A model generated the notes under the pieces. It worked only from the letters and a program-made list of their open reading frames with translations. It ran no database searches and was not told the DNA's origin. The translations under genes and the position numbers were made by a program. DNA of 64,000 bases, taken from positions 7,439 through 71,438 of the forward strand of contig CAZZEH010000018.1 of assembly GCA_964653095.1 (NCBI GenBank). The letters are read 5' to 3'. Origin of the DNA: JAMLHH01 sp964653095 (lineage in GTDB: Bacteria; Bacteroidota; Bacteroidia; Chitinophagales; JADIYW01). Numbering within the stretch: the first letter of the stretch is position 1; each line of letters begins with the position of its first letter. Positions 17,920-25,138 of the stretch are shown one piece after another.

Positions 17920-18596
17920 TCAAATGTATTTCATTATGGTCTTTTGAAAGGAAATTGCTTCTTCGAAATTAGGGTATAATGTTCCTTTATAACAATCGAG
18001 AAAAGAGTTTGCATTTTTATGGAAAGCCCACGTTAATAGTTCGTAAACATTTTGTCCATCAGGTAAATACATTCTTTTTAGTTTTTCGTTTTCTTCATCC
18101 TGTTGCTTTCCCCACGCTTTTCTGTAATCGTCTATCTCATTACAAGATAATTGAGGATTCGCAACTTTTAGCAAAGTGAAAAATTGATATTGATACAGCA
18201 CAAGTCCATACGTTTGGCTTAACAAAATTCCGGCTATTTGCGATGGAAAATGATCGGGGAATTGAAAAACTTCGGACAATAATTCGCCTTGTGAATAATC
18301 AATCACGTCAAACAGTAAGCAGATGTTATTCAGCTCCGGGGATGGTAATTGGCTTAGACAAAATTCAAACTTCTTGAAATAATCTGTTTGAGGCTTCGAT
18401 TTTAAATCAAGTGAAAATTTGATAACCTGATCTGTTTCTTTTTCAATAATTGCGTTTACAAGATATTTTTCAAAGTCATCATTGAACCTGTTCTTCAATA
18501 AAGCAAATGTGGAACTTGGTGATGAACGTCGGTTAATTGGAAAGTTTCGTACTTGAAAACATCTTTCAAAGATCCATATTTTGATTGTAAGGTCAT
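17920..18596 (-). CDS. protein of unknown function, probably frameshifted near its N-terminus
   Basis: I do not recognise the family. The open frame ends at 17920 and has coding-like composition from about ALLKNRFNDDFEKYLVNAI onward: acidic and helical, no membrane segments, no signal peptide. The frame's own upstream part (rich in Trp, Cys, Arg and Ser) looks non-coding. A better start is the ATG at 18596 in another frame, encoding a protein-like MTLQSKYGSLKDVFKYETFQ and stopping at 18495. One missing base near 18495-18510 would fuse the two into a ~225-aa protein. A CAACTTTG -7-like element lies ~18 nt upstream of 18596. It faces away from mcrB across a short divergent region. It may be a decaying accessory gene. 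Confidence 0.5.
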
Positions 18597-18793
18597 AACT
18601 CGTTTTCCACAAAGTTGATGACTAAAAACGCCAAAACATGTCGGAGTGGAATAGGAAAATAAAAAAGATATAGAATGGCGCAGTGGGCTTGTAGTTTGTT
18701 TTTTAAATGAGATTGCAAAATAAATTTCATATATTCAATTATCCTAAATTGGGGTTTGGATAAAGTATTGAAAATAAAGAGAGAGGATGAGTA

Positions 18794-20602
18794 ATGAATG
18801 AGAGTTTTAAAAGTGCTGTAAGATTTTTTAAAAAACTGAATGTTGAAGTTTTTGACATAACAACTCAAGTACAGAAAGATAATGGACAGAAAGTTGTTAG
18901 AGCAAAATATAACGGATTAGAAACTAAGCCTTTATATTATCGCAGAATCACTACAACAAGTGATACTGTTAAAGCCCCAAATAATTTAGAACAGTATTTT
19001 GAAGGCGAAGTATTTTGGTTAGACAACACTATAAATAAATGGCCACGGGGAAGCAATGAATCTGATATCGATTCTTTGATTGTTGATGATATGACGGATA
19101 AGAACGAGCTCAGAGAATTTTTACTGACTTTGGCAAATAACAATTCAACAGGCTATATTCAGGAAATAACTAAAAAAGGGAGAACCGCCCAATACTATAG
19201 AAACTTTGAAAACAATAACCATTGGCATGATATAGTTCTTTTACTGAAGGCTATAATTGATGGAAAAAGGGGAAAGCAGCTAAAACCTCTTTTTGCACCA
19301 TTAGTATTCAGATGGAATTCAGGGAAACGAGTATCTCTGTCTCCTGAATTTGGTGGCCGAAAGATAATTACAGATTTAATTAAAAATATTGACGCATACA
19401 ACTTAATGTATCAAAACGAAGATTATATGCAGGATAAAATAGAACTTCTGAAGTATAAAAAGCAAATTATTCTTCAGGGACCTCCAGGCACTGGAAAGAC
19501 CAGAATGGCAAAAGAAATTGCAAAAAAGATTGCTGAACAAAATACCATTAACAAAAGCACCTTCCCTGTAAAGAAACTAACTGCAGATTTCATCAAGGAA
19601 AATCTGAAAGCAGGAACTCAAATTAAAAGCAGCAGGAGTGATACTATTTATACTGTTGTTGGCATGGACAGAAATAAAGTGATTCTGCAAAGTGAAAAGA
19701 GTAAACCCTGGTATCCTTCATTTAATAAAATAATTGAGTCTTTCAACAATGAACTTTGGAATGAGAAGGCAAGACCAAGTGCTTATCAACCATACGAGGA
19801 TGCAGTAGCAAAGTACATTTACGATAACTTTCGTGATGATTTAAAAGAAGAGAACGTCCCAGAGGAAACTACAAATGATTTCATAAAAACAGTACAATTT
19901 CATCCAAGCTATACATATGAAGATTTTGTCAGAGGAATAGTTTCAAAACCAAACAAAAGCGGTGAAGGAGTGATATATGCCGCAGAAAACAAAATCCTAG
20001 CCGCTTTTGCAGATAAAGCTTTTGATGACCAAGATAATGATTACATCCTAATCATTGACGAAATCAACCGGGCGAATTTATCTTCTGTATTGGGTGAGTT
20101 AATCTATGCCTTGGAATATCGCTATGAGTTTAAAGAAGATAACTATCAGGAAGCTTCCGTAGAAAGCATGTATGAAGTGGATGGAAGTAATCGATTGGTT
20201 TTGCCGAAAAACTTCTATATCATTGGCACCATGAATACTGCTGACCGTTCAGTAGGACGTATAGATTATGCTATCAGAAGAAGATTTGCATTTGTAGATG
20301 TATTACCTAAGGATTTGTCACCTGTGGCAGAAGTAGAAAAGATTACATTTAATAAGAATCTGTTTGACAAAGTAAAGGCTTTATTTACAACAGATGAATA
20401 TCAAACATCCTCTGAATACCTATCCTCTGAATTCAAAGCCAAAGACGTGGCTTTGGGACATTCTTATTTCATAGGTGATAAAGAGAAAATGAAAATCAGA
20501 CTGGAATATGAAATCAAACCTATACTCAAAGAGTATGTCAATGATGGAGTATTTGTAGGTGATGACATCATTGATAAAATCGAAAATCTGTCAGTTTCTT
20601 AA
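18794..20602 (+). CDS. mcrB: McrB-like AAA+ GTPase subunit of a type IV restriction system
   Basis: 602 aa. Walker A GPPGTGKT (~229-236), Walker B YILIIDEINRAN (~415-425) and the McrB-type GTMNTADRSVGRIDYAIRRRF region (~476) identify the AAA+ motor that powers McrC-dependent cleavage of modified DNA. The ~200-aa N-terminal part (FEGEVFWLDNTINKWPRG; GKRVSLSPEFGGRKI) should be the DNA-recognition module, but it does not resemble the E. coli McrB N-domain and I cannot name it. A ~60-aa insertion after Walker A (LKAGTQIKSSRSDTIYTVVG...) looks like a small beta domain. It is followed 30 bp later by mcrC. Target modification is unknown. Confidence 0.88.
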   Translation: MNESFKSAVRFFKKLNVEVFDITTQVQKDNGQKVVRAKYNGLETKPLYYRRITTTSDTVKAPNNLEQYFEGEVFWLDNTINKWPRGSNESDIDSLIVDDMTDKNELREFLLTLANNNSTGYIQEITKKGRTAQYYRNFENNNHWHDIVLLLKAIIDGKRGKQLKPLFAPLVFRWNSGKRVSLSPEFGGRKIITDLIKNIDAYNLMYQNEDYMQDKIELLKYKKQIILQGPPGTGKTRMAKEIAKKIAEQNTINKSTFPVKKLTADFIKENLKAGTQIKSSRSDTIYTVVGMDRNKVILQSEKSKPWYPSFNKIIESFNNELWNEKARPSAYQPYEDAVAKYIYDNFRDDLKEENVPEETTNDFIKTVQFHPSYTYEDFVRGIVSKPNKSGEGVIYAAENKILAAFADKAFDDQDNDYILIIDEINRANLSSVLGELIYALEYRYEFKEDNYQEASVESMYEVDGSNRLVLPKNFYIIGTMNTADRSVGRIDYAIRRRFAFVDVLPKDLSPVAEVEKITFNKNLFDKVKALFTTDEYQTSSEYLSSEFKAKDVALGHSYFIGDKEKMKIRLEYEIKPILKEYVNDGVFVGDDIIDKIENLSVS

Positions 20603-20632
20603 AATCTATACATTTGCTGCCAAAAGCATTAT

Positions 20633-22066
20633 ATGCACATATCGCTTTCTGAACATAAAATAGCAAAAGTATTTCCTCATTCAGAAGAGGGGAAAGAGGA
20701 GGAAATCTATTTTGTCCCTAAAACAGATTTTGATTTATTGCGTGACAGCGGAATCAAAAAAATCGACTCCCAAAAATGCTTTGATAAAACAATCAGAACT
20801 GATGCTAACGAAGAATCCGGTTTTATTCAAATTAAAGCTGGGTATTTTATTGGTTTAGATTGGCTAGTAAAAGGCAGGCATTCTATCCAAATAGAGCCTA
20901 AGCTCAATGAAAAGCTTACTGAGTATTTTAATAAATCAGTAGAAAAGGAGGATGAAAACGAAGATTCTTTCAAAGACTCAGATACAGACAATGAAAATCT
21001 CAGCGAAGTTGATTTTCTGAAAATACTTTTAGAGGTAATGTCTCAAACAAAAACAGCAGCAGAAGCAGGTCAAATTTTTAAGATCTACTGGAACGAGCCC
21101 CGTATTTCCATCCCTCAAAAAAATGATCAACTCACGCCGTTTTTAGTTATTCAGTTTCTGCAGCTGCTCAAAACTATAGTCAGAAAGGGCTTGAAAAAAT
21201 CCTACTACAAACGACAGGAAAACCTTCGAAATCGTGTTAAAGGCAAAATTTTGGTTGGATCACATATCAAACAGAATGTCTTTAAAAACAGATTTACTCA
21301 TACCCTTTGTGAGTATCAGGAATTTGGTATCGACAATAGAGAAAATCGATTTTTGAAGAAAGTCTTAGTTTTTTGTTCCGCATATATACAAAACAACGCT
21401 GTCGCTTTCCACAACAACAAAGCGGATATTGAGTACATCCTGAATTATTGCCGTCCGGCTTTCGAGCAAGTCGGCAATCAATTGGATAATATCCATAACA
21501 TTCGTCTACACCGAAATCCATTTTTCAAAGAATACGAACAGGCATTTGAAATCGGCCATTATATCCTAAAGCGCTTATCATACAATATATCCAATACCGC
21601 CAAAAAAGAAGTTGAACTGCCGCCTTTTTGGATTAATATGCCTTTGCTGTTCGAACTGTACTTTTATGCAAAACTCCTACAGGCAAATCCTGACGCATCG
21701 AGTCATATTCATTTCCAATTTAAAACTCATGGTAATCATTTAGACTTCTTAATCAGTCGCAAAGACTATCAGATGATTATTGATACTAAATACAAACCTG
21801 CATATCAGTCGGGGCAAATTCATCAAGATATACGTCAGGTTTCTGGCTATGGTCGTTTAATGAAAGTAAGAGAAAAGTTAGGACTAAGTAATGATATTGA
21901 CACCGTCATCGATTGTTTAATCATTTACCCAACTTTCAAAAATGGATTGGAAGATTTCCATTTGAACAAAATTAATTCTGAGATGAAAAAAAGTCCAATT
22001 AAAGCTTACTACAAAGTGTATAAATTGGGAATTGAATTGCCATTGATAAAGTTAGATGAAAACTGA
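20633..22066 (+). CDS. mcrC: McrC-like endonuclease subunit
   Basis: 477 aa, close to the usual McrC length. The N-terminal part (residues 1-110) is the beta-rich McrB-interaction region. The middle is helical (PF10117-like: NRVKGKILVGSHIKQN, IDNRENRFLKKVL). The C-terminal nuclease core has the PD-(D/E)xK arrangement HLDFLIS followed ~15 residues later by IIDTKYK. It acts with McrB to cut DNA carrying a modified base. The gene follows mcrB with a 30-bp gap, so they are one operon. Repeat remnants on both sides suggest an accessory island. Confidence 0.88.
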   Translation: MHISLSEHKIAKVFPHSEEGKEEEIYFVPKTDFDLLRDSGIKKIDSQKCFDKTIRTDANEESGFIQIKAGYFIGLDWLVKGRHSIQIEPKLNEKLTEYFNKSVEKEDENEDSFKDSDTDNENLSEVDFLKILLEVMSQTKTAAEAGQIFKIYWNEPRISIPQKNDQLTPFLVIQFLQLLKTIVRKGLKKSYYKRQENLRNRVKGKILVGSHIKQNVFKNRFTHTLCEYQEFGIDNRENRFLKKVLVFCSAYIQNNAVAFHNNKADIEYILNYCRPAFEQVGNQLDNIHNIRLHRNPFFKEYEQAFEIGHYILKRLSYNISNTAKKEVELPPFWINMPLLFELYFYAKLLQANPDASSHIHFQFKTHGNHLDFLISRKDYQMIIDTKYKPAYQSGQIHQDIRQVSGYGRLMKVREKLGLSNDIDTVIDCLIIYPTFKNGLEDFHLNKINSEMKKSPIKAYYKVYKLGIELPLIKLDEN

Positions 22067-22504
22067 AATAAAATTGATTCGATAATTTCCAATTCGTGAA
22101 TTGCAAATAGTTCCGCTGCGGCAGAAAAAATTTCGCAATGCGCGGTGGGATGACAGATAATTGATAGTGATTCAAGTATGTGGCTTCGAGTTCCGCTATC
22201 GCGCCTCAGCCATCAAGTACTTGTCGTGACGGCGGAGTAAACCGAAGTAAGAAGGAGTCCTGAAGGGACGACATAAAACTGACCGAGCGTGGTGCGTAAG
22301 CGCCTCGCGAGAAGTCGAAGAGCGCACTCCTCTGCGCATTGCGCAAATTTTCAATTTTCAACTTTCCATTTTAATTCGCATCATTCGTAGTGAAAGCTCT
22401 GCGTTCTCTGTGCGCCCACTATACGTCTTTGCGCGGAATCTCGTGAAAAACAACAATTTGTAGAAATACAAGATAACAATATGATAAAATCAGATTATTA
22501 ATGC
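22067..22504 (+). repeat. repeat-rich, gene-free spacer after mcrC
   Basis: No gene is supported across 22067-22678. Visible pieces are a TGGCTTCGAG...CTCAGCCA inverted motif (22181-22214), a GC-rich patch (22210-22330), the inverted copy of repeat B (22347-22376), and a CTCTGCGTTCTCTGTGCG...TCTTTGCGCGGA motif (22398-22440) of a type widely dispersed between genes in Bacteroidota. Base composition here is unlike the neighbouring genes. Confidence 0.45.
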
Positions 22505-22528
22505 TTACATTTATACATATAAATGTAA
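22505..22528 (+). repeat. 10-bp perfect inverted repeat
   Basis: TTACATTTAT-acat-ATAAATGTAA, 10 perfect pairs with a 4-nt loop. It is AT-rich with an A-rich right flank. It lies 150 bp before the glycosyltransferase start and may be an operator or a weak hairpin. Confidence 0.5.
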
Positions 22529-22678
22529 AAATTTAATGCGATTTATTTTAGCGATAACGACAAAATACTTTCATCATTACAGAAAATATGCCTGAGAGAC
22601 AATCGATTTGAGACCATTGAGCTTAGAATAAATTTTTATTACATAATTTAGATTCAAGACAATATTAATCTTACAACT

Positions 22679-24205
22679 TTGAATGTCCGATATTTTCTAC
22701 AGAGTCATAAAATCTTTTTGATTGCTTTTGCCACAATATCTTGTGTATTATTTGCTTTCAACCTTGATCATATATATACTATGCCCCACGGGATTCATGA
22801 ATGGGCAAAGTCAGACCGTTTAGCATTAGCCTATGGTTTTTTTGATAATGGAATGGACTTTTTCCACCCTCACACTTTGAGTCTGAGACCTATTGACGGG
22901 ATTACCGGAGTTGAATTTCCTTTACAAGCGTATTTGGTAGCCATTGCCGGGAAAATCTTTGGGAGAGAATATATATCATTCTTCTTTCACCTGTTAAACA
23001 TTCTTGTCGGAAGTGTTGGAATCACTTTCCTTTTTAAATGGGTTTTTGAAGAAACCAAAAATACTGCTTTTGCCATCTTAGGCATATTGCCGGTATTGTC
23101 CTCAACTTTCTTCTTAGATTATATGGGAAATTATCTTCCCGACCCTTTTGCAGCTTCTTTAGTTTTCATCAGCTTTTATTATTCGTATTCATGGTTGCAA
23201 TTGAATAAAAATTATTTATTGGCTACAAGCATCACCATATTGACATTGGCAACTTTAATCAAGACAACTGCCATTGTTTATTTAGCAGCTTTTTGGATAA
23301 TAGCCTTTTTTGTTACAGTGAATAAGCGTAAAAGTCTTATTCGTATCATATCATACGGTGGCATTGGCATCGTCTTCATCTTGGGTTGGCAGCTCTACAG
23401 CAGATGGCTTAATACTACCTATGAAAGTGATTTATTCCTGGCAAGAATCTTCCCTATAGATAATATAGAAGATCTGAAGTTTCTTCTATTTGACAGAATT
23501 CCTAACTTATGGTTAAAAGAGTTTTTTACCTGCCCAACCTATTTTTTGATTGTCATTGTCATAGCAGGAAGTCCCTTTTTAATTAAAGACAATTTACTTA
23601 AATGGTGGTTATTTCTGACCGCAACTTTTACGATTGTTTTATTGGGTCTATTTAGTGGTCAGTTAATTGATCACGATTACTATTTCATCATTTTGGGATT
23701 AGCTTTTATCGTTTTATTGTACTGTCTCTGCATTATTAAAATCGGGAAAAAGTCCTCACTTCCACATATACCTCTGACTCTATTGACAGTAATAATAGCA
23801 ATAGCTTTACTGTTCCAATCACATCAAAGATTGATAGAAAGAAGAAGTCCAAACTATGCAGGATTTTCAGAATACTATAAGTATAAGTGGATGATAGGCG
23901 GAGAAAAGATTCTCAATAAATTATCTATTCCTAAAGACGAGAACATTTTAGTTTTAGATGAATATGCCCCTAATCTCGGGCTTATGTATTTTGGTAGGAA
24001 AGGTATAAACTATCCATATTCTAAATGGAAAACCGACATAGGTGTAATAACAGATATTTTAGATAAAAGAAAATGGAGAATAGTGGTGATTAAAAGCCTG
24101 ACAATATGCGATGATGAAAATATCACTTCTATGGTAGCTCTGCACTTTGAGACATTATATGAGGACGAAAATAAGATAATACTGAAATATAGAGAGACTA
24201 ATTAA
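22679..24205 (+). CDS. membrane glycosyltransferase, GT39/ArnT-like (GT-C fold)
   Basis: 508 aa, with about 10-12 hydrophobic segments. An N-terminal helix (IFLIAFATISCVLFAF) is followed by the first luminal loop carrying an acidic motif (MPHGIHEWAKSDRLALAYG), as in polyprenyl-phosphate-sugar-dependent GT-C enzymes. The C-terminal ~110 residues are soluble. The start is a TTG at 22679; it is the only standard start upstream of the first helix, the next ATG falling after it. It probably transfers a sugar from a lipid carrier to lipid A, protein or glycan outside the membrane. No adjacent pathway genes. Confidence 0.7.
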   Translation: MNVRYFLQSHKIFLIAFATISCVLFAFNLDHIYTMPHGIHEWAKSDRLALAYGFFDNGMDFFHPHTLSLRPIDGITGVEFPLQAYLVAIAGKIFGREYISFFFHLLNILVGSVGITFLFKWVFEETKNTAFAILGILPVLSSTFFLDYMGNYLPDPFAASLVFISFYYSYSWLQLNKNYLLATSITILTLATLIKTTAIVYLAAFWIIAFFVTVNKRKSLIRIISYGGIGIVFILGWQLYSRWLNTTYESDLFLARIFPIDNIEDLKFLLFDRIPNLWLKEFFTCPTYFLIVIVIAGSPFLIKDNLLKWWLFLTATFTIVLLGLFSGQLIDHDYYFIILGLAFIVLLYCLCIIKIGKKSSLPHIPLTLLTVIIAIALLFQSHQRLIERRSPNYAGFSEYYKYKWMIGGEKILNKLSIPKDENILVLDEYAPNLGLMYFGRKGINYPYSKWKTDIGVITDILDKRKWRIVVIKSLTICDDENITSMVALHFETLYEDENKIILKYRETN

Positions 24206-24404
24206 CTGTGTTTTATAAGACCATGTGCGACACTGAACGGCACAAAATGCAAAAAGATTACAGTTTGCTTATGTCAGCAATTATATGCGGAACTAACTGA
24301 TTCAACTTGCTCGAATAAGAAACACTATGGTGTATTTAACCCAGAATGTACATTAGAAAATCTATTCCGGGTCAACACAGATTCAAATCAGTCGTTTCAC
24401 TGAC
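24206..24404 (+). other. gene-free stretch downstream of glycosyltransferase
   Basis: Nothing recognisable except a short CAGT-N6-ACTG hairpin (24390-24403) directly before the large perfect inverted repeat. Confidence 0.3.
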
Positions 24405-24447
24405 TTATTCTCTGTAAGAATAGCCACGCTATTCTTACAGAGAATAA
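24405..24447 (+). terminator. perfect 19-bp inverted repeat (strong hairpin)
   Basis: TTATTCTCTGTAAGAATAG, a 5-nt loop CCACG, then the exact reverse complement. A perfect 19-bp stem is rare; it could act as a bidirectional terminator of the glycosyltransferase transcript, which ends 200 bp upstream, or form a cruciform. The right flank AATTCCTGATTTATTG has no long T-run, so intrinsic termination is plausible but not certain. Confidence 0.5.
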
Positions 24448-24790
24448 ATTCCTGATTTATTGCTCTTTTGGCACTCATAACGAAATCGAATGCATAATTC
24501 TGAGTAAATCTCTTATCCATTCTTCGAGTCTTTGCTATTCAGGGAGACAGAAGGAGTCAGCGCTTCCATGCTGCACAGCAAGTCATCCTAACCTCTATTA
24601 AAAAGTACTTTAAGTACTGCGTTCTGTAGCTACACTTGTAGCATGTAAAAGTGAAATAAAACCTAAAAAAGCACATTCAAGCTTATATTTTTCTGTAGTT
24701 GAAGAAAATATTTTGAGATATTCTTTGCGAATGAATTATTTGATGTATATTCGCCAGCATATTACGTCATAGACATCTCAAATTAAGATG
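24448..24790 (+). other. gene-free 5' region of the sulfur leader
   Basis: No gene is supported. A 7-bp palindrome AGTACTT-T-AAGTACT lies at 24606-24620. The promoter of the riboswitch transcript should be in 24690-24780; candidate -7 elements are ATTCTTTG (24720-24727) and TTATTTG (24736-24742), neither a perfect TAnnTTTG. Confidence 0.3.
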
Positions 24791-24898
24791 TTTTGATTTA
24801 TAAAGAAGTAGCGAGAGGCAGGCTCAATGACCTACTGGCAACCATCAAAATGAAAAGGTGCCAATTCCTGACTCTGAAAAGAGGAATATAAAAAAAGA
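24791..24898 (+). promoter_or_regulatory. SAM-I (S-box) riboswitch
   Basis: The strand carries the S-box core elements in order: GCGAGAGG (24811-24818), CAATGACC (24825-24832), CTGGCAACC (24835-24843), GGTGCCAATTCCTG (24857-24870), then a P4-like hairpin CTCT-GAAA-AGAG (24872-24883). Closing helix P1 is supported by TTTATA (24797-24802) pairing with TATAAA (24887-24892). S-adenosylmethionine binding normally stabilises P1 and lowers expression of sulfur or methionine genes. Here P1's 3' side ends only ~10 nt before the ATG of a short Cys/Met-rich ORF, so it may control that ORF's translation as well as transcription. Confidence 0.85.
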
Positions 24899-24902
24899 CA
24901 TT

Positions 24903-25022
24903 ATGAAAGCACAAAACACAATTCTTAAGTACATTCTCGCCGAAGAGCTAATTGCTATTCAGTCAACTCATTGTTGCTGTTGCAACGTACTTATGTCTAT
25001 GTGCATGTGTAGCATGATGTAG
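24903..25022 (+). CDS. 39-aa Cys/Met-rich leader peptide (polycysteine uORF)
   Basis: ATG at 24903, TAG at 25020-25022. The peptide begins MKAQNTILKYILAEEL and ends in a sulfur-rich tail: HCCCC at residues 23-27, then MSMCMCSMM at 31-39, giving six Cys and five Met in the last 16 residues. Its start follows the SAM riboswitch P1 helix by ~10 nt in an A-rich leader. Its stop codon lies inside one arm of an alternative hairpin upstream of the monooxygenase gene. The layout is that of an amino-acid-sensing leader peptide: ribosome progress over Cys codons would report charged tRNA-Cys. Polycysteine uORFs of this logic are known in mycobacteria; I do not know one described in Bacteroidota joined to a SAM riboswitch. 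It could instead encode a functional metal-binding peptide. Confidence 0.7.
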   Translation: MKAQNTILKYILAEELIAIQSTHCCCCNVLMSMCMCSMM

Positions 25023-25087
25023 TTTCTTCCGCATACATATTCTTGTATTTGACACTACAGCAACACCTGTAGGAGAGACCCTTTTTT
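25018..25087 (+). promoter_or_regulatory. mutually exclusive hairpins (attenuator candidate)
   Basis: Hairpin 1 pairs TGTAGT (25018-25023, overlapping the leader's stop codon) with ACTACA (25054-25059), enclosing a nested ATACA/TGTAT stem (25033-25037/25044-25048). Hairpin 2 pairs CTACAG (25055-25060) with CTGTAG (25067-25072) and is followed nine bases later by TTTTTT (25082-25087). The two share 25055-25059, so only one can form. A ribosome at the leader stop would block hairpin 1 and favour hairpin 2. The spacing to the T-run is not canonical for an intrinsic terminator, so hairpin 2 could act on translation instead. Confidence 0.55.
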
Positions 25088-25138
25088 ATTTCATTCCGAG
25101 CATTTACACCTATTTATTAATATTTAAACTAAAACAAA

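Noticed and set aside
18593..18868. 91-aa minus-strand open frame
   Set aside because: Antisense to the start of mcrB and overlapping the better-supported upstream region of the neighbouring gene; low-complexity Phe/Leu/Ser composition.
24405..24447. Integron attC site
   Set aside because: Perfectly paired stem without the R/L box consensus or extrahelical bases, and no integrase or cassette genes.
25055..25087. Canonical intrinsic terminator before the monooxygenase gene
   Set aside because: The stem is only 6 bp and the T-run begins nine bases after it, so I list it as an attenuator candidate rather than a firm terminator.
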